From positions 1-23,631 of the forward strand of contig DLIO01000083.1 in assembly GCA_002483765.1 (NCBI GenBank): a DNA stretch of 23,631 nt, in the 5' to 3' direction. This document shows, piece by piece, positions 1-7,841 of the stretch. The translations under genes were made by a program, and so were the position numbers. This stretch comes from Lentisphaeria bacterium UBA7640 (GTDB taxonomy: Bacteria > Verrucomicrobiota > Lentisphaeria > Victivallales > Victivallaceae). Position 1 is the stretch's first letter; every line of letters starts with the position of its first letter. The notes under the pieces are model-generated. The model ran no database searches, was not told the DNA's origin, and saw only the letters and a program-made list of their open reading frames with translations.

Positions 1-87
1 TTAAAGTTATGGGATGTCTCTGAAAATAAAACTATAAATTATGCTGCGAATTACAGGAAGAAAATTTTGCGTAAGCCTCAAGTTTTC

Positions 88-156
88 TTTACTTTTGGCA
101 AAATCCGGTTATAATTCGGAGATGTTTTTTGAAATGTTATTATCGTGGTATATATT
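88..156 (+). promoter_or_regulatory. Two tandem promoter-like sites upstream of gap
   Basis: The 235 bases before gap hold no gene. Two sigma70-like sites are visible. The first is TTTACT (88-93), a 16-base spacer and a consensus TATAAT (110-115). The second is TTGAAA (129-134), a 16-base spacer and TATATT (151-156). Starts near 122 and 163 would give leaders of roughly 115 and 73 bases. Assignment rests only on hexamer match and spacing. Nothing else is recognised between 1 and 87. Confidence 0.45.
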
Positions 157-220
157 ACGGATTCACATTTAGTGTCGTCGCAAAAAATTATTGCGGGACG
201 AATTTAATCTACCTAAATTT

Positions 221-225
221 AAGGA
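221..225 (+). promoter_or_regulatory. SD site fixing the gap start
   Basis: AAGGA lies 10 bases before the ATG at 236. An upstream in-frame TTG at 191 would add 15 residues that are absent from the GAPDH family, so this site argues for the ATG. Confidence 0.7.
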
Positions 226-235
226 AAATGGTACA

Positions 236-1234
236 ATGGCAGTAAAAATTGGTATTAATGGTTTTGGACGCATCGGTCGCATGGTCTTCCGCGCTGCAAT
301 TAAGAGTTTCGATGACATTGAAGTCGTCGGTATTAACGATTTGCTCGAGCCTGGATATTTAGCTTATATGCTGAAATATGACTCTGTGCATGGCCGTTTT
401 GACGGAGAAATCGAAGTTGAAGGCAATAATCTGATTGTCAACGGTAAAAAAATCCGCTTGACTCAAGAGAGAGATCCAGCTGCTCTGAAGTGGAATGAAG
501 TCGGCGCTGAGGTTGTTGTTGAATCCACTGGTTTGTTTTTAACTAAGGAAACTGCTGAAGCTCACATCAAAGCTGGAGCGAAAAAAGTTATCTTGTCAGC
601 ACCATCCAAAGATGATACTCCAATGTTTGTTCGTGGCGTTAACTGCGAAAAATATGCTGGAGAAACAATTATTTCCAACGCAAGTTGCACAACTAACTGC
701 TTGGCTCCTATCGCCAAAGTTCTGAATGATAATTTTGGTATCAAACGCGGTCTCATGACCACCGTTCACGCAGCTACCGCAACTCAAAAAACAGTTGATA
801 GCCCTTCAAATAAAGATTGGCGCGGCGGCCGTGGTATTCTTGGTAATATCATCCCAAGCTCTACTGGCGCAGCGAAAGCAGTTGGCAAAGTATTGCCAGT
901 TTTGAATGGCAAATTGACTGGTATGGCTTTCCGTGTTCCAACCGCCAACGTGTCGGTTGTTGACTTAACGGTTGAACTCGAGAAAGGCGCGGATTACAAA
1001 GATATCTGTGCAGCAATGAAGAAAGCTAGCGAAGGCGAACTTAAAGGTATTCTCGGTTACACTGACGAAAAAGTGGTTTCAACTGATTTTATCGGAGAAA
1101 CTCAAACTTCTGTATTTGATGCAGAGGCAGGAATTCAACTAGACAAAACCTTTGTTAAGGTTGTTTCCTGGTATGACAATGAGTGGGGCTATTCCAATAA
1201 AGTATTGGAAATGGTTCGAGTCATGTCCAAATAA
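236..1234 (+). CDS. gap: Glyceraldehyde-3-phosphate dehydrogenase, type I
   Basis: This enzyme oxidises and phosphorylates glyceraldehyde 3-phosphate to 1,3-bisphosphoglycerate with NAD+ in cytosolic glycolysis. The 332-residue protein has the usual family length. The N-terminal Rossmann motif INGFGRIGR is at about residues 7-15, and GINDL with Asp35 supports NAD preference. The catalytic loop ASCTTNC places the nucleophile at Cys151, with His178 in TTVHA as the general base. The C-terminal WYDNEWGYSNKV signature is present. Similarity to the E. coli GapA type is high throughout, as judged from memory of that sequence. The start is the ATG 10 bases after AAGGA. It is the first gene of a gap-pgk-tpiA-secG block, with a strong terminator directly downstream, so part of its transcription probably ends before pgk. 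Confidence 0.97.
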   Translation: MAVKIGINGFGRIGRMVFRAAIKSFDDIEVVGINDLLEPGYLAYMLKYDSVHGRFDGEIEVEGNNLIVNGKKIRLTQERDPAALKWNEVGAEVVVESTGLFLTKETAEAHIKAGAKKVILSAPSKDDTPMFVRGVNCEKYAGETIISNASCTTNCLAPIAKVLNDNFGIKRGLMTTVHAATATQKTVDSPSNKDWRGGRGILGNIIPSSTGAAKAVGKVLPVLNGKLTGMAFRVPTANVSVVDLTVELEKGADYKDICAAMKKASEGELKGILGYTDEKVVSTDFIGETQTSVFDAEAGIQLDKTFVKVVSWYDNEWGYSNKVLEMVRVMSK

Positions 1235-1257
1235 TACTTTGTTGTATTAATTACGTT

Positions 1258-1295
1258 GCGGGGTGGGTGTTATCACCCGTCCCGCTTTTTGTTTT
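1258..1295 (+). terminator. Intrinsic terminator between gap and pgk
   Basis: A 12-bp stem (1258-1269 with 1274-1285, two wobble pairs) closes a TTAT loop and is followed at once by TTTTTGTTTT (1286-1295). This is a textbook intrinsic terminator. It lies 23 bases after the gap stop and 28 bases before pgk. Because no separate pgk promoter stands out, it may work as a partial terminator that lowers pgk/tpiA expression relative to gap. Confidence 0.88.
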
Positions 1296-1323
1296 ATAAA
1301 ACCCAGATACGGAGATTTAAGAG

Positions 1324-2544
1324 ATGAATATTGACAAGAAAACGGTCAAAGATCTCGACCTGAATGGCAAACGCGTGGTTATGCGTGTTGATTTTAATGT
1401 TCCTATAAAAGATGGAGTTGTTGCTGACGACACCCGAATAACTGCAGCACTACCGACTATTAAATACATTATTGAGAACGGTGCCTCATTGGTATTGCTG
1501 ACTCACCTTGGCCGCCCAAAAGGCACTCCGTCTCCAGAATTCAGTGTCAAGCCCGCTGCCGATTACCTTGGTAAGCTGCTAGGCAAACCGATTCAATTTG
1601 CGAAGGACTGCATCGGCTCTGATGTTCTTGCCCAAGCCAAGGCTTTGAAATCAGGCGAGATTATGGTTTGCGAAAACACTCGTTTTCATAAAGCAGAAGA
1701 TCTCAAATGCAAGACTCCAGAAGACCATGAAGCGATCCGGAAATTCGCCGCTGAACTGGCAAAGTTGGGTGAGATTTATGTTAACGACGCATTTGGTACC
1801 GCGCACCGCGCGCACGCTTCCACTGCGGTCATTACTGAATTTATGGATAAAAATAGTTGTGTTGCCGGTTTTTTAATGGACAAAGAGCTGCAGTATCTCG
1901 GGAAAGCAGTGGCTAACCCGAAAAGGCCATTTGTTGCAATTATCGGCGGTGCAAAAGTTTCCGGTAAATTGGAAGTTTTGAGTTCATTAATAGAAAAAGT
2001 GGACACAATTCTAATTGGCGGTGGCATGGCTTATACTTTTAGAAAAGCTCAGGGTCACAGCGTGGGTAATTCCCTTTGCGAAGAGGATTTACTTGATGTC
2101 GCAAGGGAAACAATTACAAAAGCTGAGAAGAAAAACGTTAAATTTATGTTGGCATCGGATAATATTGCAACGACTGAGTTCAGTAATGACACTGCTCGCA
2201 TAGTTTGTGGAAACGATGTCCCTGAAGGTTATATGGCTCTAGATATTGGTCCGAAAACCATCAAGGCATATTCCGAGGAAATTGCGAAAGCAAAAACAGT
2301 GGTCTGGAATGGGCCGATGGGTTGTTTTGAAATGTCCAATTTTGCCGCTGGCACTATGGGTGTTTGTAAAGCGGTTGCCGACGCAGACTGCGTAAGCATT
2401 ATCGGTGGTGGTGATTCTGTCGCCGCAGTCAACCAAAGTGGTTTAGCCGAAAAAATGAGTCATATCTCTACCGGTGGCGGTGCTTCGCTGGAGTTCTTAG
2501 AAGGTAAGGAGTTACCGGGAGTCGCTTGTCTCGCTGATGCTTGA
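1324..2544 (+). CDS. pgk: Phosphoglycerate kinase
   Basis: This cytosolic enzyme transfers phosphate from 1,3-bisphosphoglycerate to ADP, the first ATP-yielding step of lower glycolysis. The 406-residue protein has the usual length. Family motifs run in order: RVDFNVP (21-27) and HLGRPKG (61-67) for substrate binding, GGAKVSGK (208-215), the nucleotide-binding WNGPMGCFE segment, and STGGGASLEFLEG near residue 382. GGAG lies 9 bases before the ATG. The stop is TGA, which shows that TGA terminates in this genome. It sits between the gap terminator and a hairpin-containing spacer before tpiA. Confidence 0.97.
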   Translation: MNIDKKTVKDLDLNGKRVVMRVDFNVPIKDGVVADDTRITAALPTIKYIIENGASLVLLTHLGRPKGTPSPEFSVKPAADYLGKLLGKPIQFAKDCIGSDVLAQAKALKSGEIMVCENTRFHKAEDLKCKTPEDHEAIRKFAAELAKLGEIYVNDAFGTAHRAHASTAVITEFMDKNSCVAGFLMDKELQYLGKAVANPKRPFVAIIGGAKVSGKLEVLSSLIEKVDTILIGGGMAYTFRKAQGHSVGNSLCEEDLLDVARETITKAEKKNVKFMLASDNIATTEFSNDTARIVCGNDVPEGYMALDIGPKTIKAYSEEIAKAKTVVWNGPMGCFEMSNFAAGTMGVCKAVADADCVSIIGGGDSVAAVNQSGLAEKMSHISTGGGASLEFLEGKELPGVACLADA

Positions 2545-2560
2545 AAAATATAACTAATTA

Positions 2561-2600
2561 GCGTGTGACGGCTGTAAACACAGTTTTAGCCGTCATGCGT
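2561..2600 (+). terminator. Hairpin in the pgk-tpiA spacer
   Basis: TGACGGCT (2566-2573) pairs perfectly with AGCCGTCA (2588-2595). The stem extends outward to 2561 and 2600 with wobble pairs, giving about 13 bp. No real T-run follows, only ATTTT a few bases later. It may therefore be an RNA-stability or processing element rather than a strong terminator. Confidence 0.4.
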
Positions 2601-2634
2601 ACGAATTTTACAATAAAATTATGGAGAAAATATA

Positions 2635-3393
2635 ATGTCTAGAAAAGTAATTATCGCTGGTAACTGGAAAATGAACGAAACCATTGCGGAAACTCAGGCT
2701 TTGATCAATAATCTGAAGCCGTTAGTCGCCGGAATGAACGCGTGTGAGATTGTCGTTTGCCCACCATTCACCTCAATTGACGCAGCGGTCAAAGCTGCTG
2801 CGCAGAGCAATATAAAGGTTGGCGCACAGAACTTACATTGGGAAACTTCTGGCGCCTTTACTGGAGAGATTTCCGCTTCTATGTTGAAAGAACTCGGCGT
2901 TGAGTTCGTGATTATCGGACACAGCGAAAGACGCCAATATTTTGGAGAGACTGATGAAACCGTTAACAAACGACTCAAAGCGGCTTTAGACTCCGGATTA
3001 AAACCTATTGTCTGTATTGGTGAGTTATTGTCTGACCGTGAAAATGGCGCGACTGAAAAGGTGCTGGATACTCAGTTGAAGGGTGGTTTAGCTGATATTA
3101 CTGCTGAACAAGTTTCCGGAATTGTTATCGCCTACGAACCAGTTTGGGCTATCGGTACCGGCAAAACCGCCACGCCAGAAATGGCAGAGGAAACTCACGC
3201 CTACATTCGTAAGCGTTTGGTGGCAATGTTTGGTGCAGAAGCAGAGAAGGTGCGTATTCAATACGGTGGCAGCATGAAGGCTGATAACTCAGGAGCCTTG
3301 GTGGCGCAGCCTAATATTGACGGTGGCCTGATTGGGGGCGCAAGTCTCAAGGCTGAGAGTTTTGCTGACTTGATTAAAAACGCAATTTCTTAG
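2635..3393 (+). CDS. tpiA: Triose-phosphate isomerase
   Basis: This enzyme interconverts dihydroxyacetone phosphate and glyceraldehyde 3-phosphate in the cytosol, as a homodimeric TIM barrel. The 252-residue protein is normal length. Catalytic residues are all visible: Asn10 and Lys12 in GNWKMN, the electrophile His96 in IGHSERR, and the base Glu168 in AYEPVWAIGTG, followed by the phosphate-gripping loop 6. The C-terminal YGGS motif and a GGLIGGASL segment complete the phosphate site. GGAG lies 8 bases before the ATG. It follows pgk after a 90-base spacer and precedes secG, a familiar bacterial order. Confidence 0.97.
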   Translation: MSRKVIIAGNWKMNETIAETQALINNLKPLVAGMNACEIVVCPPFTSIDAAVKAAAQSNIKVGAQNLHWETSGAFTGEISASMLKELGVEFVIIGHSERRQYFGETDETVNKRLKAALDSGLKPIVCIGELLSDRENGATEKVLDTQLKGGLADITAEQVSGIVIAYEPVWAIGTGKTATPEMAEETHAYIRKRLVAMFGAEAEKVRIQYGGSMKADNSGALVAQPNIDGGLIGGASLKAESFADLIKNAIS

Positions 3394-3419
3394 CCTTTAT
3401 ATAAATAATTAAAAATATT

Positions 3420-3461
3420 GCCGTTGCGAGTAAATTTCAATTTGATTTTTATCGTGACGGC
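3420..3461 (+). other. Hairpin in the tpiA-secG spacer
   Basis: GCCGTTGCGA (3420-3429) pairs with TCGTGACGGC (3452-3461) as a 10-bp stem with two wobbles, enclosing an AT-rich loop. There is no T-run after it. The right arm carries the 12-mer GTGACGGCTGTA, which also occurs in the pgk-tpiA spacer. Function unknown; it is possibly an mRNA processing or stability element. Confidence 0.35.
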
Positions 3462-3515
3462 TGTATTAGTAACATACTTTGAGCTTTTAACCTCGAAAAG
3501 GATTGGATTTATCTT

Positions 3516-3920
3516 ATGGACTTTATGATTGTTGTTCTATATACTTTAGTAGTAGTGGTTTCGTTGTTATTGATTGGATTGATCCTTGTTCAGCAGCCAA
3601 AAAGTGGCGGGTTCGGTAGCAATTTCGGCGGACTCGGAGAATCGGTTTTCGGTGCGCATGCCAGTGGACATATGACAAAAATGACGGTGATATTTACCTC
3701 GATTTTCTTTGCCTTAACATTGTTACTGGCTATTTTTGTAGGACATAGTCCAGCTAAAAAGAGTGTAATCAGCAAGCTTCAGCCAAAAGTTGAGGCGCAA
3801 AGCATTGGAGTAATAGATGAAGCTGCCCAAAAGCCAGTAGAAGCTATTGTCTCGAAATTAGAAAACAAGGCTGAAGAAGTCGTTACAGATGATTCGGAGA
3901 AAATACCGTTATCTCAATAA
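3516..3920 (+). CDS. secG: Protein translocase subunit SecG
   Basis: SecG is the small accessory subunit of the SecYEG inner-membrane channel that helps SecA-driven protein export. The 134-residue protein shows the SecG layout. A first membrane helix lies at about residues 4-26, followed by the cytoplasmic loop VQQPKSGGFG with its conserved Gly-rich stretch, then a second helix at about residues 50-71. A charged, low-conservation tail of about 60 residues follows. The tail is longer than in many SecG proteins but of ordinary character. An AAGGA (3498-3502) is rather far from the ATG, so translation initiation may be modest. Placement after tpiA is a common synteny and supports the call. A later in-frame ATG (codon 4) is an alternative start. 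Confidence 0.92.
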   Translation: MDFMIVVLYTLVVVVSLLLIGLILVQQPKSGGFGSNFGGLGESVFGAHASGHMTKMTVIFTSIFFALTLLLAIFVGHSPAKKSVISKLQPKVEAQSIGVIDEAAQKPVEAIVSKLENKAEEVVTDDSEKIPLSQ

Positions 3921-3957
3921 TTGATAAATGATTTATGAAGCCATATTTCCATTTGGT

Positions 3958-3986
3958 TTGATTTTTTAAGGTTTGAATGGAATAAT
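3958..3986 (+). promoter_or_regulatory. Promoter-like site before the pilus-like operon
   Basis: TTGATT (3958-3963), a 17-base spacer and AATAAT (3981-3986) lie in the 103-base gap after secG, about 38 bases before the first gene of the pilus-like cluster. The match is moderate, and no terminator is visible after secG. Read-through from the glycolytic block is therefore also possible. Confidence 0.35.
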
Positions 3987-4023
3987 TAACAATAATTTTA
4001 AAGTACGTAATTAGGAGAGGAAA

Positions 4024-4680
4024 ATGCAAAAAATATGGTTTGTGATATTGTTTATTGTTATGTCCTGTACAATTATTACTGCTCAGAGCAATCGCTTAGA
4101 ATTTACGAATATAAAAATCAAAACCGACTTTCTTGCCACCCCTATTTATCGCTTAGATAATTTTAGCTCTGGATTAAAATCAAATAAGAAATGGCTAATC
4201 GTCAACACATCTTATAAAGTCCCGCAATTCAAAGCGGGCCAGGGTATGAATCAATGGCTTGATGATCTTCGTGTAGAAACTGAAATTATTTTTTCGGCTC
4301 TTTATCAAGGGCGGTCAGTTTGGGCCTATGCAACCGGAAAAACTGAATACTGGGCAGTCGAGCTTGATGGCAAAGAACATCGGACGATGGTAGTGGTTCC
4401 ACCTCAGGTGCTACAGCGTTATGGAAGCGCTAAAAATTATAAAAATTTGCAACTTTATGTCAGAGTGTCATTTTTAGATTCAAAAACTAACAGCTTATAT
4501 GGGCGTGCCATAGTCGGTGCTGGGGCAGATGCTAAATTAAATTCTTATTTTGAAACCCTTTCTGGGCCACTTGGCTCTGCGTTAAGACTACCAAATGTTG
4601 TTATGCCTTTGGAAAAAAGTCCTTGGGCTTTAATTGACATTGACTACCAAGAAATGCTTAAACCAGAAACGGGGAAATAA
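4024..4680 (+). CDS. Secreted Amuc_1102-like pilus-associated protein
   Basis: The 218-residue protein has a Sec signal peptide (residues 1-21, ending ITA-QS), so it acts outside the cytoplasm. The mature part is beta-rich, with a central segment holding KKWLIVNTSYKVP and, further on, VETEIIFSALY. There is no catalytic motif. Assignment to the Amuc_1102-like family is inferred mainly from position: it is the first of five genes in the order of the Akkermansia Amuc_1102-1098 locus, and it has matching size and export signal. AGGAG (4013-4017) lies 6 bases before the ATG. The stop is only 6 bases from the next ATG, so it is translationally close to the PilM-like gene. A structural role in the periplasmic part of the machine is inferred. 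It could be another C2- or Ig-like accessory protein. Confidence 0.6.
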   Translation: MQKIWFVILFIVMSCTIITAQSNRLEFTNIKIKTDFLATPIYRLDNFSSGLKSNKKWLIVNTSYKVPQFKAGQGMNQWLDDLRVETEIIFSALYQGRSVWAYATGKTEYWAVELDGKEHRTMVVVPPQVLQRYGSAKNYKNLQLYVRVSFLDSKTNSLYGRAIVGAGADAKLNSYFETLSGPLGSALRLPNVVMPLEKSPWALIDIDYQEMLKPETGK

Positions 4681-4686
4681 CGCATT

Positions 4687-6507
4687 ATGGCTCGAAAGAA
4701 ACAAGAAAATACAATTCTATCAATTGATATTGGCGGCGATAGCCTAAAAATGGCTGAATTTACAGTAATGCCCGAAGGTGGGTTGAAGCTGGAACGTTTT
4801 GATGTCCGAGAATATCCAGATGAACTTAAAGAACAGACACTCGATGAAATATTTTCGGTAACTTTCCCGGAAATGCTCCAAGAAAATAATTTTGTTTCCA
4901 AATCTGTAATGGTTTCGATATCAGGACAAGTTGCATTCGTTAGGCTTGGTAAGTTACCCCGTACAATTAAAGACGACAAAGACAACATCAGCAAAATTGT
5001 TGAACTTGAAGCCAAACAGACGATCCCCTATCCAATGGAAGAAGTGATCTGGGGATACCAGCTGGTTAAATATTCCATGGAAGTTCTTGACGATACGCCT
5101 CCCTCTGAAGACGCTGTCCCTGAAGAGGCTAATACTCCGAAAACCAAGACTGTTGACGAGCTCGAATCACTGATTATCGCGGTCAAAAAAGATTTGGTCA
5201 CCGAAATTGGCGAATTGTTAGAGGCACATGGCAAATTTATTGTTGCAATCGAGATCGCTTCTACCGCTGCTTATAATGCAGCCAAAGCCATTTCTCTTGG
5301 AGAACAGAGCTGCGATATGATCCTAAATATAGGTGGTCGCTGTTCGAGTTTGACTATTATTGATAAAAGCCGTATTTTTACCCGTATAATTCCGCGGGCT
5401 GGTTTTGCAGTTACTCAACAAATATGCAAAGAATTCAATATTAGCGTCGCTGAGGCTGAAGATTTGAAGCGGCGACACGGCTTTGTCGCGCTCGGAGGAG
5501 CTTATGAAGAACCGGAATCCGAAGTTGCAGCCATTATCTCTAAAATTGCTAGGAATGTCATGACTGGGCTGCATGGCGAGATCAATAGAACCATCAATAT
5601 GTGGCGCTCTCAGAATAACGGCTCTAAACCGGTCAGGATGTTTCTGGGAGGTGGCGGTTCGTTGATGGAATATACCCCGCGATTTTTTAATGAAAAATTA
5701 AGGCTCCCGGTTGATTACCTGAATCCATTTCCTATGATTGAAATTGGTACAGAAGTTGATAAAGAGCGTTTGCATGAAGTTGCCCCGATGTTTTCTGAAC
5801 TTATTGGACTTGCAATACGTTATGTTGCACCTTGTCCAGTAGAAATTAATTTAATGCCTGAAAGTATTGTGAAATATCGTGCCTTTCAAAAGAAAAAACC
5901 GTTTTTCTATATTTCGTGTGTATCGGTTATTATTTGTTTGCTGTTTTTTTGGTTTGGAGTAAATCAGCGTTTGCAAATCGACAAGGATCGCGTAGGTAAA
6001 GCTCAGGGACAAGTCCAAATGACGGGTAAAATGGTTGAAAAAACACAGGCCTTGAAAAGTGAATTTGACGGCTTAAAATCTGAATACGATGAAGTGGCAC
6101 GAATTGTTAATCTTCGTCGGCAAGTGCCTTCGATGCTTGAAGAATTACAAAAGGCAATGCCAGATCATTTATGGTTGACTTCAATAAAACCCTATGACTC
6201 GGCGAAACAGAAAAGCACAGCAATGGTTGAAGTTTCTGATAATCCTTGGGCAGCCTTTGGTGGCGAGCGAACGCAAACAACATCAACCGGTTCTCAGTTT
6301 GATTCTCTCGAACTGTCCGGACATTCTATAGTCCTCCAATCAGAGACACTTCTGGAGCCAATTTTAATGGCAAACTTAAAAAAAATAGAATGGTTCCAAA
6401 ATGTCGGTGACGCTGCGAGTTATCTCGAACTGGTTGGAGCAAAAGGGAAGCGTAATGTCACCTCGTTTAGAATCAAGATTAGACTTAAAGAACCGTTAAA
6501 GTTATAG
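4687..6507 (+). CDS. pilM: PilM-PilN fusion (Amuc_1101-like)
   Basis: PilM is the actin-like cytoplasmic ATP-binding component of type IV pilus platforms, and it normally recruits the short N-terminal tail of a separate PilN. Here residues 1 to about 390 have the PilM layout. Phosphate motif 1 is LSIDIGGDSLK (11-21), a second MILNIGGRCSSL segment is near 207-222, and the adenosine-side MFLGGGGS is at 318-325. A membrane helix then spans about 405-425, followed by a coiled coil (about 430-475) and a PilN-like periplasmic domain containing PDHLWLTSIKP. The 606-residue protein thus joins both partners in one chain. A roughly 45-residue acidic insert (about 135-160) interrupts the first half. It sits 6 bases after the upstream gene and 12 before the next, so it is clearly in one operon. 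Confidence 0.85.
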   Translation: MARKKQENTILSIDIGGDSLKMAEFTVMPEGGLKLERFDVREYPDELKEQTLDEIFSVTFPEMLQENNFVSKSVMVSISGQVAFVRLGKLPRTIKDDKDNISKIVELEAKQTIPYPMEEVIWGYQLVKYSMEVLDDTPPSEDAVPEEANTPKTKTVDELESLIIAVKKDLVTEIGELLEAHGKFIVAIEIASTAAYNAAKAISLGEQSCDMILNIGGRCSSLTIIDKSRIFTRIIPRAGFAVTQQICKEFNISVAEAEDLKRRHGFVALGGAYEEPESEVAAIISKIARNVMTGLHGEINRTINMWRSQNNGSKPVRMFLGGGGSLMEYTPRFFNEKLRLPVDYLNPFPMIEIGTEVDKERLHEVAPMFSELIGLAIRYVAPCPVEINLMPESIVKYRAFQKKKPFFYISCVSVIICLLFFWFGVNQRLQIDKDRVGKAQGQVQMTGKMVEKTQALKSEFDGLKSEYDEVARIVNLRRQVPSMLEELQKAMPDHLWLTSIKPYDSAKQKSTAMVEVSDNPWAAFGGERTQTTSTGSQFDSLELSGHSIVLQSETLLEPILMANLKKIEWFQNVGDAASYLELVGAKGKRNVTSFRIKIRLKEPLKL

Positions 6508-6519
6508 GCTCGTGAGATT

Positions 6520-7821
6520 ATGAATAAAATATTTTTCAAAAAAAACATTCTCCTTATCGTAATCTTATTTGTTACGGTTTTAGCTTCAGTCTATTTGTTA
6601 TTTATGATTAGTTCTGAATATACAAAAATGCAGCAATACATTGAAGAGACTGCTGCTATGGTTGATAAAGTTAATAAACTTAATGCGCAAAAACCGGCGC
6701 CAGTTGAAGAAAATTTTATTTACATGAAAAAAGATATTGATGGATATAAGGAAAAGATCAATGATCTTCGAACCTACCTTGGACGACCATATTACGATGC
6801 CGCAATTGCTTTCGTAAAAGAATTATTGGCTGGTTCTAAAAATGATGCCGGCGAGGAATTAACTGATGATGAAAAGTTGGAAAGATTCAAACTAGCCATC
6901 CGCAGCTACTGGGAAGCAAACCAGTCAACAGTTGCTCGCGACCAGGTTTATATTTCCTTTAAACTTAAATCGAAAGAATTACTCGGGGTCGATTTTAAAG
7001 ATTATAACGCTCGCTGGGAAAAAGGCTTGGAAAAATTTATGAATGAAGCCAAAAAGCAAAGTGGCGAGAAAATGGAAGAAAATATCCAAGATGTCTTTAT
7101 GTTTACTTTCGGATTCCGTCGAACTATGTCATTCCAAGTTGGAAAATATGAAAATTTTGCAAAGCTGCAGCGTTATCGCTTGATCGATTATTATTCTCAA
7201 AACAAGGTAGCCTTTGGCACCCAAGGAGCGTCTACATTCGGATTCCCCCCAGATGAAAAGATCGACAGAACTAGTATTCCGCAGTATGTCTTTTGTTGGG
7301 AAATCGTAAGTGATCTCGCTAAACGGATTGCTGATGGCAAAGTGTTACAGCTTCATGAGTTTACGAAACGTGGAGTCGAACCCGTATCCGAGGGGAACTA
7401 TAAATATTATCGATTTACTTTTAAAGCGGAAGGAACGCTAGAATCGATTAGAAACCTCACCAATATACTGTATAGCGCGTATGATAAAAGGCGCGTGTAC
7501 ATTATTCGCAATATTACACTTTCTCTGGTTGAAGATACTCTTAAAACATCGCTGGAACAGGAAGATGCCGCCAAAATTCCTGATGTGGTGACTACTACGA
7601 CTAATGAGCACTCCAACATGCCGCATGGCGGGGCACCAGGTATGGCACCAAATAAGCCAACGTTGACAGCACCAATTGCGGTGATACCAGAAAAACAAGA
7701 AAATCTTCCATATTATGAACGCAAAGACTATGGAAAAGTTATTTTTGGCGGACAGCATTCACTTTGTATGGCAACATTTACAGTTGACTATGTCGTCTAT
7801 TCCAGCGAAGATATGAGATAA
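6520..7821 (+). CDS. PilO-position membrane protein, Amuc_1100-like
   Basis: The 433-residue protein begins with a short basic cytoplasmic tail (NKIFFKKN), a single membrane helix (about residues 9-30) and a coiled-coil stretch. It then has a long periplasmic domain ending in a beta-rich FTVDYVVYS segment. This topology, and its place right after a PilM-PilN gene, match PilO-type alignment proteins and the Akkermansia Amuc_1100 slot. Recalled Amuc_1100 is about 317 residues, so this protein is about 115 longer. The extra length seems to lie in the middle (about 90-200) and in a Pro/Thr/Gly-rich linker near 360-395 with NMPHGGAPGMAPNKP. The SD is weak (GTGAG). It would form a scaffold with the PilN-like part. 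Sequence identity to Amuc_1100 was not measured. Confidence 0.6.
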   Translation: MNKIFFKKNILLIVILFVTVLASVYLLFMISSEYTKMQQYIEETAAMVDKVNKLNAQKPAPVEENFIYMKKDIDGYKEKINDLRTYLGRPYYDAAIAFVKELLAGSKNDAGEELTDDEKLERFKLAIRSYWEANQSTVARDQVYISFKLKSKELLGVDFKDYNARWEKGLEKFMNEAKKQSGEKMEENIQDVFMFTFGFRRTMSFQVGKYENFAKLQRYRLIDYYSQNKVAFGTQGASTFGFPPDEKIDRTSIPQYVFCWEIVSDLAKRIADGKVLQLHEFTKRGVEPVSEGNYKYYRFTFKAEGTLESIRNLTNILYSAYDKRRVYIIRNITLSLVEDTLKTSLEQEDAAKIPDVVTTTTNEHSNMPHGGAPGMAPNKPTLTAPIAVIPEKQENLPYYERKDYGKVIFGGQHSLCMATFTVDYVVYSSEDMR

Positions 7822-7825
7822 TTTT

Positions 7826-7832
7826 AAGGGAG
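7826..7832 (+). promoter_or_regulatory. SD supporting a TTG start
   Basis: AAGGGAG lies 9 bases before the TTG at 7842 but 39 bases before the first in-frame ATG (7872). It therefore favours the TTG start. Confidence 0.6.
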
Positions 7833-7841
7833 AAATTAATT

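Noticed and set aside
191..235. TTG-initiated N-terminal extension of gap
   Set aside because: The 15 extra residues are not part of the GAPDH fold, and the SD AAGGA (221-225) points to the ATG at 236.
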